From NCBI GenBank assembly GCA_030674875.1, contig JASXSU010000001.1:496001-560000 (forward strand): a stretch of 64,000 bases of DNA, in the 5' to 3' direction. The stretch is from Candidatus Endonucleibacter sp. (ex Gigantidas childressi). GTDB lineage: Bacteria > Pseudomonadota > Gammaproteobacteria > Pseudomonadales > Endozoicomonadaceae. Positions 28,075-38,184 of this stretch are shown here, piece after piece. The notes beneath the pieces are model-generated. The model did no database searches. It was not told where the DNA came from and saw only the letters and a program-made list of their open reading frames with translations. A program made the translations under genes and the position numbers. How positions within the stretch are numbered: the stretch's first letter is position 1; every line of letters begins with the position of its first letter.

Positions 28075-30963
28075 TTAAAACTTTGAGCCTGCACTAAATA
28101 AAATCATAGTGTCGTTATTCCCAACAATACTTCCATAGTCAACTACCCTTAAGACGTTCACCCGCATATAGTCAACAATGTCAGTCTTCCAGCTTAATGC
28201 AAACTCATACTCAAGATGACGTCCTTCCGGCGCTAGATCAATATCATATTCGCTAAAGGTCATGCCATGTTTATCCATACCAGTTGGTAGAGTGAGTGTT
28301 GCCGATCCTTCATCAAGACGAAGAGGCTGGCTAATAAATAAACCGTATTGCCAAAAATTATCAATATCTCCAAGCAGCCCTATGCTAAAGCTGTTACTGT
28401 TAAAATCATTATTATAATTAAGTAAGCCTCCGCCGTTTTCAGTATCTGTCTGAGAATAAAAGTAGCTCAACAATAAATTAATGTTGTTGCTTAACTGATA
28501 GTTCAGATTAATACCCGTGATCAATGTTTCACTACCTTTACTGAAACCCCATGCTCCAGAGCCGGTAGTGCCAAGTATAGAGTCAGATTCGTTAAGGCTG
28601 CCAACTTGCAAGCTGGCAGAGTAATTCCGGCCACTAACATCACTAAAGACCGGAGTATTAACCTGCATTATTATTGATTCGCTATCTAGCGAAGTGCTTT
28701 CAGCTAACTGGGTCTGGGCTGACTCACTTTTGAAAAATCCGGAAGAAAAAGTATAACCACCACCAAAGCTAAGTTGGTATGTGATGCCTTTTGCATCTTC
28801 ATTGAATTGACTGTATGGAGAATTAAATGCAGAGCTTATCGTAAGATCTGTCAGTTCCGACGAGGATATTCCAGACATCGCAAAATCAGTTTGAGGATTA
28901 AAGGATGTGGTGATGTTCACCTGACTATTCTCGCTAGCTTTATAACTGATACGATAATTTTTATTAACTTCAGTATTTGATTTATAGGTCCTTTCAAATG
29001 TTTGAACAAAGGATATCTGGCCATTATTAATTGAAATATTACTTGATTCGGGCTTAATGCTGCGATCAAGATACTCCATGCTATTAACTCGGCTATCCTG
29101 CTGCGAACCGTTACCAATAAGAGATGAGCCCTGATACACAAACTCCGCTTGATCGTAGGGATCAACCGCTACAAAGTCAACAGCAGCAAGAGTCGTCGTA
29201 AGTGCATTACCCATGGCTGAAGATAAGCTTAGGCTGCTGTCTCCCACATTGTAGTGTACACCGCTTGGGGTGGATACCATAGGAGTGCTTATTGGTTGCG
29301 TGGCAGCATCAAGATTCATCATGCCGCGACCATAGGTATCATCTACACCTGTTGTACCAAGATCTGTGGCAGTAGTTAATATTCGGTTGACCACTGCTTT
29401 ACTTAAACACTGATCGGCATTATAATCAGAATCGCCTGGATCACAGATGTTTGCTTGAGCATGGGTGTCAGGTAATTCTAAGGTAGGAAATGCCCCCATA
29501 ACTAGCGCAAGACCTCCGCTGACGACAGGGGTAGACATTGATGATCCTGTTTTGTCCTCATAACCACCGCCAATTATTGTGGAATTAATGTCGCTACCTG
29601 GTGCCGCAAGACAAAATTCCTTTGCATCCCCACAGGCATGTGAGCTTCCTGCCAAAATACCATCGTTAGTAACATTGATGACCGCCAGCCATTGGTCTTC
29701 AAGGTCGCTGCCAAGGGTAGTTCCTGCGTAAATTAATGGAGCCATTGTATGTATGCCGGCCTGGCCGGTTTCGGTGGTAGGGCCGTCATCAATATTGTAA
29801 TTACCTGCCGCTACAACGTTAATAACACCTTGCTCAAATGCTTGTTCGGCTTCTTCGTACGTAGGAGTGCCCACTTCACCAAACATAAGATTATCACTGC
29901 TTCTCATGACCCCTTGGGTGTAGGCTGATCCCTCTGTGCCCGTAACATCAGTGGCAACTTTTGTACGATCCTTAAGACCAACAGCAATAGGGAGACCTAA
30001 GCTTCTATTAGCAATTTGGGCTCCATTGTCGGATGCCCACAGTAAAAGTTCTGCAGGTCCAACAGGGCCTGAATCTGTACATCTTGTACCAAAATTGGCG
30101 CAACCTGGGAGGATAGTGGCATTAAAAGCAACACCATGCATACCTTCATCGTTTCTTGATGCTGCAGCGATACCGGCAACATGAGTGCCATGTCCAGCAG
30201 CATCCACGTCATTATCGGCATAATGGATATCACAGCCAACAACACCCTCACAGCCTTCAATGAGGTTGCTTTGTAAGTCAGTGTGGCCGTTGTCAACACC
30301 AGAATCAATAATAGCTATCGTTACACCATCCCCAGCAAACCCTCGGTGTGTATCAGTCTTAGCTAATTCGATATTTTTTAAGGCAACAGAAAGTTTAACT
30401 GCATCGTATGCGTCTTTATTCTCATTATATTCTGCGGAGCTAGCCAGTTCGTTAACTCCGTCATCATCTCCTCCGTAATCACCTACTCCGTTAACATCAT
30501 CACCGTTACTATCATCACCGTTACTATCATCACCGTTACTATTCCCGGAACTATCGTTGCCTGTGCTTCCCACTGCAACCGCAAGAGCTGCTCCTCCTAA
30601 AATAGTTGCTGCTGCAAGCCCAAAAGTTTCGCTGGTTAATGCAGGAAGCGTTAGGCTTTCTAGGAATGAAGAAACGGACTGATCAGCATTGTTTAGTTTT
30701 TTCAATGCGTCATTTTTATTGTTAATTTGCAGTCTTGGGATGTTGATGTTTGCAAACGATTTTGAAACACACTCTTCTAGGGGATGCGTTTCTTTTAGTT
30801 GATCACACGATGGGAGTGTAACTGAGGGCATAGCGATAGACTCAGGAACATCATTGCTTGCAAATGAGCTAACGCTAAATAACACTGTCATAATTGCCAT
30901 CCCAAGCTTACTTGGTCGTGATGGAAAGTTATGTTGTAGTGGTTTTTTTATATAATTATTCAT
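28075..30963 (-). CDS. Subtilisin-like (S8) serine protease autotransporter
   Basis: 962 residues. Signal peptide ending around VLFSVSSFAS; a hydrophobic Ala/Gly stretch at about 122-142; a Ser/Asn/Gly/Asp-rich linker with five-residue repeats (SNGDD) at 151-170; then a subtilase domain with Asp220 (AIIDSGVD), His258 (GHGTHVAG), oxyanion Asn388 (VVAAGNYN) and Ser475 (GSSMSTPVV). The C-terminal ~300 residues show alternating beta-strand patterns and the chain ends in Phe (LFSAGSKF), as in outer-membrane beta-barrels. It is likely exported and displayed or released at the surface. It sits between glgX and malQ, flanked by IS30 debris, so it probably entered the glycogen cluster secondarily. Confidence 0.88.
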   Translation of the reverse strand: MNNYIKKPLQHNFPSRPSKLGMAIMTVLFSVSSFASNDVPESIAMPSVTLPSCDQLKETHPLEECVSKSFANINIPRLQINNKNDALKKLNNADQSVSSFLESLTLPALTSETFGLAAATILGGAALAVAVGSTGNDSSGNSNGDDSNGDDSNGDDVNGVGDYGGDDDGVNELASSAEYNENKDAYDAVKLSVALKNIELAKTDTHRGFAGDGVTIAIIDSGVDNGHTDLQSNLIEGCEGVVGCDIHYADNDVDAAGHGTHVAGIAAASRNDEGMHGVAFNATILPGCANFGTRCTDSGPVGPAELLLWASDNGAQIANRSLGLPIAVGLKDRTKVATDVTGTEGSAYTQGVMRSSDNLMFGEVGTPTYEEAEQAFEQGVINVVAAGNYNIDDGPTTETGQAGIHTMAPLIYAGTTLGSDLEDQWLAVINVTNDGILAGSSHACGDAKEFCLAAPGSDINSTIIGGGYEDKTGSSMSTPVVSGGLALVMGAFPTLELPDTHAQANICDPGDSDYNADQCLSKAVVNRILTTATDLGTTGVDDTYGRGMMNLDAATQPISTPMVSTPSGVHYNVGDSSLSLSSAMGNALTTTLAAVDFVAVDPYDQAEFVYQGSSLIGNGSQQDSRVNSMEYLDRSIKPESSNISINNGQISFVQTFERTYKSNTEVNKNYRISYKASENSQVNITTSFNPQTDFAMSGISSSELTDLTISSAFNSPYSQFNEDAKGITYQLSFGGGYTFSSGFFKSESAQTQLAESTSLDSESIIMQVNTPVFSDVSGRNYSASLQVGSLNESDSILGTTGSGAWGFSKGSETLITGINLNYQLSNNINLLLSYFYSQTDTENGGGLLNYNNDFNSNSFSIGLLGDIDNFWQYGLFISQPLRLDEGSATLTLPTGMDKHGMTFSEYDIDLAPEGRHLEYEFALSWKTDIVDYMRVNVLRVVDYGSIVGNNDTMILFSAGSKF
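30496..30540 (-). repeat. 15-bp tandem repeat in the autotransporter linker
   Basis: Three identical copies of ATCATCACCGTTACT (plus strand), in frame, encoding repeated Ser-Asn-Gly-Asp-Asp units. Copy-number change would lengthen or shorten the linker without a frameshift. Confidence 0.85.
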
Positions 30964-31043
30964 AGTTTTTCGCCTAACTTGTACGGAGTACTTTATATTC
31001 GGCGGAAGTTGTGTTATATTTAGCTATTTTATTTTCATCATGG

Positions 31044-31584
31044 GCGGATTCAAATCTGAAGTGCATCACTTGACTAGGTAGAAGAAAGGGCCAGCTGAAG
31101 GTAAGCACCTACCCTTTTCTCCGGCAAGAGATGAAGTGATGACGATAACTTACCAACAATTGGCTTACGAACAACGGTGCCAGAGTTCCGCACTAAAGAA
31201 AAGCGGTTGCAGCCAAAGGGGGATAGCGGAGATCATTGGAACCAGCCAGCCCACGGTGAGCCGTGAGCTGCCAAGGAATACTGGCGAACGTGGATATAAG
31301 CAAGCACAGCGCCGAACAAATAGGCGGCGTACAGAGTCGGCTCGGGCGAGTAGCAACTTGAAATCCTTTGGGTATAAATGAGAACACCAATGGCTTGCTA
31401 CGATAATATTTTCCAAAGAATACAGACTTCAAGAAGGTCGGTCAGATAGAGGTGAAGCGAGCATTGATGCGGCTTAATTATCGGCCAAGAAAAGATTTGA
31501 ATTCCAAAACACCCCCCTGATAATGGGTGAACACAGAGCTGCGTTAGCAGCTTAAGCTGTGATGCACTTGGCATTTGAATCCGC
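31044..31584 (+). mobile_element. IS30-family element, internally deleted remnant
   Basis: Both ends present (GCGGATTCAAATCTGAAGTG and CTTGGCATTTGAATCCGC). The transposase frame starts at ATG 31139 (MTITYQQLAYEQ), then jumps at about 31347 into the right end of an A-type repeat (tagcaacttgaaatcctttg) and on to the 3' part of the gene. The right-hand junction is the same as in the copy at 7068. Confidence 0.87.
31139..31555 (+). pseudogene. IS30-family transposase remnant
   Basis: N-terminal helix-turn-helix region (KKSGCSQRGIAEIIGTSQ, TVSRELPRNTGERG) fused through ~30 bp of repeat sequence to the last ~55 codons. The DDE catalytic core is deleted. Non-functional. Confidence 0.85.
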
Positions 31585-31736
31585 GATATACTCGTTGCGA
31601 GTGAAAGGATGTGTAGGCGATAATTGAACTAATTCTTGTGAGACTATAGAGAAGTGGAGATAAACAGAGAATTAGATAAGACCGTGTGGTAAATACTACC
31701 CATAATTGTTTCTCGAAATTATTACTCTACCGCCAG

Positions 31737-33905
31737 TCAAGGCAGCACCTTTCCCATTGGGCAGAATGGATGACAGTAGTCTTGTAACACAACAACACTG
31801 TGAGATTCTACAGTATATTCGTGGTCATCATCAGAGAGTATTCGTACATTGAAAGCCTCATCAACGGACGTATCCATTATCTGATAGCGTTCTCTGCGAT
31901 TTCTTTCTTTCGGCAAGGTAAAGTGTTGTGCTTTATGGGAGGCATTTAAAAATATAATAAAATCACAATCACAGGGCTTTCCTGTAACTCCCAGCCAGTG
32001 CAAGCAGATGGTTTGTAGCGCTGGGTCTGCCCAGTCTTTGGGTTTCATGACTGCGCCATGCTGGCTGCGCCATAATACTTCATGGTTTTCAGGGTCTTCC
32101 TCAACACCACGTATAAAGTGATCCATGGCAAAACGTGAGCTTTCGCGCCTACCTCTAATAAGTCCAGATGTAAACTGTTGTAATCGTTTTTTGCTAAGAC
32201 TACTTTCAGCGTCATCATGTAACCAAGACCAATCTAGCCACCCAATTTCGTTGTCCTGACAATAAGCATTATTATTACCCTGCTGGCTATTACCAAACTC
32301 ATCGCCAGCCTGAAGCATCAGCGCACCATTAGATAGCATTAAGGTTGCCAATAGCGATCTCTTGTACCGCTCCCTCAATCTCATAACATCTTGACAGTCT
32401 GTTTCACCTTCATGGCCACAGTTCCATGAAAAGTTATGATTATCACCATCCTTGTTATTCTCACAATTATCTTTATTATTTTTCTCGCTATAAGACACCA
32501 AGTCATTCAAGGTAAAGCCATCGTGGCTACAGATATAGTTGATGCTGGACGATGGGTGACGGCCATTTCCTTGAAAAATATCCGCAGAGCCACAAAGACG
32601 TTCCGCTATCTGTCCTAGCAATCCGTGTTCACCGCGCCAGAATGCACGGGTACAATCACGATAACGATCATTCCACTCCGACCATCGATGAGGAAAACAG
32701 CCTAGCTGATAGCCGTCAGGCGCAAGATCCCAAGGCTCTGCAATAAGTTTTATATTACAGAGTACGGGATCCTGTTCCAGTGCTTGAAAAAAGGATGAAT
32801 ACTTATCGAAGTGCCAATTTCTCCTACCGAGTATCGGAGCTAAATCAAAACGAAACCCATCAATATGATATTCTTCAACCCAGTGGCGAAGACTATCCAG
32901 TATCAACTTCATGACCGTTGTTCTATCAACCCTAAGGGTATTACCACAGCCAGAATGGTTAATTGAAACAGTGGGGTCTTTTTCATCAAGAAGATAGTAA
33001 TCAAGATTATCTATGCCCCTATAGCTCAGCAAGGGTCCGTCGTTACCAGATTCTGCTGTATGATTAAATACCATATCCATGATGACTTCTATTCCTGCAT
33101 CATGAAAGCTTTTTACCATGGTTTTAAACTCAGTTACTGCGTCGCTAACTGCCATAGTATTCTCTGGAGCCATGAATGCCAGAGGATTATAGCCCCAGTA
33201 ATTCCTTAGCCCTAGTTTGTCCAGTCGCTCCTCTGTTACCCCGCTGTTTATTGGTAAAAGTTCAACTGCTGTAATTCCTAGGCTTTTTAAATAGTCCATT
33301 ACTACCAACTGACACATACCAAGATATGTTCCTCTCAATGACTCAGGAATATCTGGATGAGTCATGGTGAACCCGCGAACATTTAGCTCGTATATAATAG
33401 ACTCAGCCATTTTGTATCGTGGTCTATTTTTTTCTCCCCAGTCAAATTGATTATCTACAATTACGGAACGTGGCATGCAGCTGGCGCTATCTTCTTTGTT
33501 ATACAGCCATTGCCCATTATCTCCGATAGTATAATCATAAAGAGAGCTAGACCACTTGATAGATCCATCGAGCTTCTGAGTGTAAGGGTCAATAAGTAAT
33601 TTGAAAGAATTAAAGCGCATTCCTGCCTGAGGATTCCAAGGGCCATCCACCCTGTAACCATATTTCTGTTCTGGATCAATTCCTTCAACAAAGACATACC
33701 AGATATAGTGTTGGCACCATGGCATTGCAATGCGCGTTTCTTTGTCATCGCTGTCGAAAAGACATAGCTCAACCTTTGAGGCGTGAATAGACTTTAAGCC
33801 AAACTGAACGCCACTAACGACAGTACCATCTTTTAATCTTTGCGCAGGGAAAAAACGCGCACCCTGAAATACTTGATCTGGATGGTGGAGGGAATACCTG
33901 CACAT
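31737..33905 (-). CDS. glgX: Glycogen debranching enzyme GlgX (isoamylase type)
   Basis: 722 residues, GH13. Hydrolyses alpha-1,6 branches, mostly of phosphorylase limit dextrins. N-terminal CBM48-like region, then VIMDMVFNHTAESG, nucleophile region IDGFRFDLAPILGR, acid LIAEPWD, and NYICSHDGFTLNDLVSY. The C-terminal beta domain ends near the stop. It follows glgB on the minus strand across a 353-bp gap that holds a 137-bp inverted-repeat element. Confidence 0.96.
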   Translation of the reverse strand: MCRYSLHHPDQVFQGARFFPAQRLKDGTVVSGVQFGLKSIHASKVELCLFDSDDKETRIAMPWCQHYIWYVFVEGIDPEQKYGYRVDGPWNPQAGMRFNSFKLLIDPYTQKLDGSIKWSSSLYDYTIGDNGQWLYNKEDSASCMPRSVIVDNQFDWGEKNRPRYKMAESIIYELNVRGFTMTHPDIPESLRGTYLGMCQLVVMDYLKSLGITAVELLPINSGVTEERLDKLGLRNYWGYNPLAFMAPENTMAVSDAVTEFKTMVKSFHDAGIEVIMDMVFNHTAESGNDGPLLSYRGIDNLDYYLLDEKDPTVSINHSGCGNTLRVDRTTVMKLILDSLRHWVEEYHIDGFRFDLAPILGRRNWHFDKYSSFFQALEQDPVLCNIKLIAEPWDLAPDGYQLGCFPHRWSEWNDRYRDCTRAFWRGEHGLLGQIAERLCGSADIFQGNGRHPSSSINYICSHDGFTLNDLVSYSEKNNKDNCENNKDGDNHNFSWNCGHEGETDCQDVMRLRERYKRSLLATLMLSNGALMLQAGDEFGNSQQGNNNAYCQDNEIGWLDWSWLHDDAESSLSKKRLQQFTSGLIRGRRESSRFAMDHFIRGVEEDPENHEVLWRSQHGAVMKPKDWADPALQTICLHWLGVTGKPCDCDFIIFLNASHKAQHFTLPKERNRRERYQIMDTSVDEAFNVRILSDDDHEYTVESHSVVVLQDYCHPFCPMGKVLP

Positions 33906-34095
33906 AATACATATCCTTTGTAGTCTATGTTTTCTTGTTGGCGCTCAAGAGAAGGTGTAAGTGTCAGCATTTCTGCCTCTATAAAACTTAGCCTATACCC
34001 ATCATACTTTCTATCTATATATTCCTATAATTACTCTGGGTGTACGCTTCAGGTAATCTATGTGAAAACTCTGTGTTAGAGCTACTGATAATAAT

Positions 34096-34232
34096 AGACC
34101 TTTGCACGATCCGTAATTTTGTTAGTCGGTGAAGAAAATACACACTAAAATAGATGATTTATGCTTGTAAATGATCGATTTAGTACGTTTTTAAAGAAGC
34201 CATCTTGCAAAATAACAATCGTGCAAAGGTCT
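34096..34232. repeat. 137-bp element with perfect 15-bp terminal inverted repeats
   Basis: AGACCTTTGCACGAT at 34096-34110 is matched exactly by its reverse complement at 34218-34232, with ~107 AT-rich bases between. No open frame of note inside. It looks like a non-autonomous insertion (MITE), distinct from the A/B repeats and from the IS30 and IS5 ends. The rest of the 33906-34258 gap has no gene. Confidence 0.8.
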
Positions 34233-34258
34233 CAATAAGTATCACCTTATTGGTATTA

Positions 34259-36454
34259 CTAGCAGGGTACTAAAATAACTGTTGCTAACGGTGGTAAAGT
34301 AAGATTCAGGCTTTGCTCATAGCCGTGTGCCCAAATAGGTTGCGTTTCTAAGTGGTCTTCTGCCAAGATGCCACTCCCTCCAAAGTCAGTGCTGTCTGTA
34401 TTTAGTGCTTCAGCGTAGAGGCCTGAATCAGGAACGCCTATGCGGTAATTGGTTCGAACTACAGGTGTAAGATTATTCATTATGACAGCGGGTCGTCTTT
34501 TTTTATCGTACCGGACAAAAGCAAAAACACTTTGAGCGTTGTCATCAATTACAACCCAGCTAAATCCGCCTGTCTCTGTATCTAGTTCGTGTAGAGCAGG
34601 AATCTCACGATAGACCTCGTTTAGCTTTTTCACCAACATTTGAACACCTTTGTGCCTGCCATCACCTTGGTTCAGGAGTGACCAATCAAGACTATGGTTG
34701 CAATCCCATTCATTATAAACTGCAATTTCACCCCCCATAAATAGCAGTTTTTTACCTGGATGTGTAAACATAAATGCAAGGTAGGCTCTTAGGTTTGCAA
34801 AGCGCTGCCAGTCATCTCCTGGCATTCTTGTTAACAAGGTACCTTTACCATGTACTACTTCATCATGAGAAAGAGGTAATACAAAATTCTCGCTCCAGAG
34901 ATAGACAGTGCTAAAGGTCATCTCATGATGGTGATATCTGCGGTGAGCTGGGTCTTTTTTCATATAGCTCAGGCTATCGTGCATCCATCCCATATTCCAT
35001 TTATAACCAAATCCCAAACCTTGGTTGTAAGTAAAATCAGACACCCCTCGCCAACTAGTGGATTCTTCTGCAATAGTTATTACATCTGGATAGTTACTGT
35101 ATACTGTTTCATTGAAACGCTTAAGTAATGCAATTGCCTCAAGATTTTCATTGCCTCCATAAATATTTTGTTCCCATTCGCCATGACTACGGGAATAATC
35201 CAGATATAGCATAGAAGCAACAGCATCAACCCTTAAACCATCAAGATGAAACTCTTCCAGCCAATACAGGGCATTGCTGACTAGGAAGTTGTCAACCCAA
35301 GTTTTTCCAAAATCATAAATGCAGGCCTTCCAGTCTGGGTGCCAGCCTCTTTTGAAATCAGGGTGTTCATATAAAGCAGTACCATCAAAGTTTACAAGTC
35401 CGTGGGTGTCATTAGGGAAATGGGCTGGTACCCAATCAAGAATGACGCCAATGCCTGCTTCATGACATTGGTCAATAAAATGCTTGAAATCGTCAGGGCT
35501 ACCATAGCGGCTGGTAGGCGCAAATAGTCCAACTGGCTGATAACCCCAAGAACCATAAAAAGGGTGTTCTGATATAGGCATCAATTCAATGTGGGTGAAA
35601 CCCATGTTTTTTACGTACGGAATTAACTCGCAGGCCAAGGCCTGATAGCTAAGAAAGTCACCATTTTCCTGTCGCTTCCAAGAACCCAAATGAACCTCAT
35701 AAATAGAGCAAGGTTGATCATATCCTTGTATATCTTTCCGATTTTGCAGCCAGTCAGCATCACTCCAGCAATATTTATCTCGATCATAGATAATCGAAGA
35801 TAGCCCAGGCCATTGCTCAATATATTCACTAAATGGATCTGTTTTCAGGGGTAGCCTGCGACCTTGGGAGTCATGGATTTCATATTTATACAGATCTCCC
35901 GATACAATTTCAGGCAAAAACAAGCGCCAAATGCCATCATCGGAGCTGGCCATTGGGTGAATACGACCATCCCAGTTATTAAAACTACCAATAACACTTA
36001 CAGACGAAGCATGTGGTGCATAAACTCTGAACAGTCTCCCTTCAACGCTATTTTTGCTATTAAAGTTGTGCTCAAGTTTGTGGGCTCCTAGGTGTCGATA
36101 CAGTGCATTACTATCAATATCATCCTGGCGGAGAACGTATTGACCAAACTGGTATGGGTCAAAAATTATAAAACGTTGTCCTTCTTTTAAACAAATATCT
36201 AGCAGGTAGTTGAAGCGCTTTTTCTTTTCACCGAGAATCAACTTAAAGGCACCATTTCCATCTGGCACCATTTTTCCTAACAATTTTCTAGAGGGATGTT
36301 CCAGGACTCGAACAGTTTCAGCGTCAGGACGCCAAACCCTGATAACAAAGCCTTTCTCCGAAGGGTGGGAGTGCAAGCCAAGCCAATCAAAAGGGGTAGC
36401 ATATGACGCATAAGCAAGCTTATTTACAACAAAGGAGGGGATAGCAGTGTGCAT
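34259..36454 (-). CDS. glgB: 1,4-alpha-glucan branching enzyme
   Basis: 731 residues, GH13. Creates alpha-1,6 branches in glycogen. Duplicated N-terminal modules (HPSEKGFVIRVWRPDAETV, then GRLFRVYAPHASSVSVIGSFNNWDG), catalytic regions GVILDWVPAHFPND, LDGLRVDAVASMLYLDY, ITIAEESTSW and PLSHDEVVHGKG. It lies downstream of glgA across a 281-bp gap carrying a B repeat. Confidence 0.97.
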   Translation of the reverse strand: MHTAIPSFVVNKLAYASYATPFDWLGLHSHPSEKGFVIRVWRPDAETVRVLEHPSRKLLGKMVPDGNGAFKLILGEKKKRFNYLLDICLKEGQRFIIFDPYQFGQYVLRQDDIDSNALYRHLGAHKLEHNFNSKNSVEGRLFRVYAPHASSVSVIGSFNNWDGRIHPMASSDDGIWRLFLPEIVSGDLYKYEIHDSQGRRLPLKTDPFSEYIEQWPGLSSIIYDRDKYCWSDADWLQNRKDIQGYDQPCSIYEVHLGSWKRQENGDFLSYQALACELIPYVKNMGFTHIELMPISEHPFYGSWGYQPVGLFAPTSRYGSPDDFKHFIDQCHEAGIGVILDWVPAHFPNDTHGLVNFDGTALYEHPDFKRGWHPDWKACIYDFGKTWVDNFLVSNALYWLEEFHLDGLRVDAVASMLYLDYSRSHGEWEQNIYGGNENLEAIALLKRFNETVYSNYPDVITIAEESTSWRGVSDFTYNQGLGFGYKWNMGWMHDSLSYMKKDPAHRRYHHHEMTFSTVYLWSENFVLPLSHDEVVHGKGTLLTRMPGDDWQRFANLRAYLAFMFTHPGKKLLFMGGEIAVYNEWDCNHSLDWSLLNQGDGRHKGVQMLVKKLNEVYREIPALHELDTETGGFSWVVIDDNAQSVFAFVRYDKKRRPAVIMNNLTPVVRTNYRIGVPDSGLYAEALNTDSTDFGGSGILAEDHLETQPIWAHGYEQSLNLTLPPLATVILVPC

Positions 36455-36569
36455 AACTAAACCAGCAGTGATATTTTTATAAATCTCCCACCCCCTTTTT
36501 TTGACACAAATAATATAACCGGGTGGTTGGGAATGAAGGGAGGTGGTAAGGAATAACGGCCCATAAGTT

Positions 36570-36680
36570 TATACCCATTCCCATTGAAGCTGTGAGGTTG
36601 TCAACTGCTCCACTAATCATGGGTGTATGGGATTCGCTCATTTGTTGTCTTCCTACACCTTAAATGTAAATGTTGGGTGC
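36570..36680. repeat. B-type repeat between glgB and glgA
   Basis: TATACCCATTCCCATTGAAG to the right end CCTACACCTTAAATGTAAATG, drifted at the right. Core partly lost. Confidence 0.7.
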
Positions 36681-36735
36681 ATCTTTAAATACGATGAGTA
36701 TGAAAAATATTTATATGCATAGTTTGGCTCCTCTA

Positions 36736-38184
36736 TCATCGTATTGATTGATATAGTTCACAAAAAAGAGCAGCGGCATTATCCCAAGTAAATGCACGAC
36801 TCATAGCATTCATCTGCATCTTCTTAAAAATATTAGGATGCTTATAGACGTCTAAGGCTTCATGAAGGCAGAGAAGGAGAGAGTGATCGTTCGGGAAGTC
36901 AAACATAAAGCCGGTTCCTGTGTCTCCATGCTCTGAGTAACTCTCTATTGTATCTTTCAGGCCTCCAACAGACCGTACCAAAGGCAAACTCCCATATTTT
37001 AAACTGTACATCTGATTTAAGCCACAAGGTTCAAAAAGAGAAGGCATCAGAAAGAAGTCGCTTCCGGCCTCAATCCAGTGTGCCAAAATATTATCAAAGC
37101 CATTTACAAAACGACACTTATCTTTATGTGACTCGGTAAATAATTGAAGTTCTTTTGCTATCCCATTATCACCAGAGCCTAGAATAACAAGTTGTACATC
37201 ATTACTTAGAAAGCTCTGCAAGGCAGGTATAAGATAACTGAACCCCTTCTGTTCCGTTAACCTGCTAACAATACCAAACAGGGGAATGCCATCATCAACG
37301 GGTAAGTTAAAGCGATCTTGCAGGGCGGACTTGCAGGCAGTTTTTCCTTGCATTTCGTCACACGAAAATAGCTCCGGAATCAGCTTGTCAGTTTCCGGGT
37401 TCCAGTGTCTGTAGTCACAACCGTTTAGAATGCCAAAAAAATCACTACCCCTGCGTTTGAAACTGTCGGCTAGACCGTGTCCTCCAATTTCAGTCATAAG
37501 CTCTTCTGCATAAGCAGGGCTGACTGCTGTGATGCGATCAGCAAACGCAATACCACCTTTTAGCAGGTTAATCTGATTGTGATCCTCAAAACAGGCTGAG
37601 TTAAAATACCGCCAAGCAATGCCTAAATTATCGAGCTGGTGGCTATCTGTGTGCTGCTGATAAGCTGCATTATGTATTGTTAGTACAGATTTAGTTTTGT
37701 TGAAGAAAGGATTGCAGCATTCATCTATTCTTAAATAATATGGTAACAAAGCTGTTTGCCAGTCATGGCAATGAATAATATCAGGTCTGAAATCCAGTAA
37801 TTGGCAAGCCGCCAGTATCGCTTTGCTAAAGAATGCAAACCGTTGACTATTATCACTGTAACCTTCACCATGCTGAGCATATAAATCTGGGCGATCAAAA
37901 TAGTCATTGTGCTCAATTAGGTAAACAGTAACACCATCAAGGTGGCATTTTCGAACAGAATAACTAATATTGAGATAATTGTTCATTGCAACTGTGCCAG
38001 AGGCAACTACTTCTGAATCAATATGACTAAGTGCCTCCCTATAAGCTGGTATCATAATACAGACATTGTGACCTTCTTTAATCATCGCTGGAGCCAAAGC
38101 ACAAACGGCATCAGCCAGTCCTCCAGTTTTGACAATGCCGGCCAGTTCAGATGCTGCAAATACAATTTTCAGTTCAGACGACAA
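36736..38184 (-). CDS. glgA: Glycogen synthase (ADP-glucose)
   Basis: 482 residues, GT5. Extends alpha-1,4 glucan from ADP-glucose. ADP-glucose-binding KTGGLADAVCALAPAM lies at about residues 18-33; IIHCHDWQTALLPYYL and VSRLTEQKGFSYLIPAL mark the two Rossmann domains; the catalytic PSLFEPCGLNQMYSLKYGSLPLVR is near the end. Its start overlaps the glgC stop by 11 bp, so the two are translationally coupled. Confidence 0.97.
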   Translation of the reverse strand: MSSELKIVFAASELAGIVKTGGLADAVCALAPAMIKEGHNVCIMIPAYREALSHIDSEVVASGTVAMNNYLNISYSVRKCHLDGVTVYLIEHNDYFDRPDLYAQHGEGYSDNSQRFAFFSKAILAACQLLDFRPDIIHCHDWQTALLPYYLRIDECCNPFFNKTKSVLTIHNAAYQQHTDSHQLDNLGIAWRYFNSACFEDHNQINLLKGGIAFADRITAVSPAYAEELMTEIGGHGLADSFKRRGSDFFGILNGCDYRHWNPETDKLIPELFSCDEMQGKTACKSALQDRFNLPVDDGIPLFGIVSRLTEQKGFSYLIPALQSFLSNDVQLVILGSGDNGIAKELQLFTESHKDKCRFVNGFDNILAHWIEAGSDFFLMPSLFEPCGLNQMYSLKYGSLPLVRSVGGLKDTIESYSEHGDTGTGFMFDFPNDHSLLLCLHEALDVYKHPNIFKKMQMNAMSRAFTWDNAAALFCELYQSIR

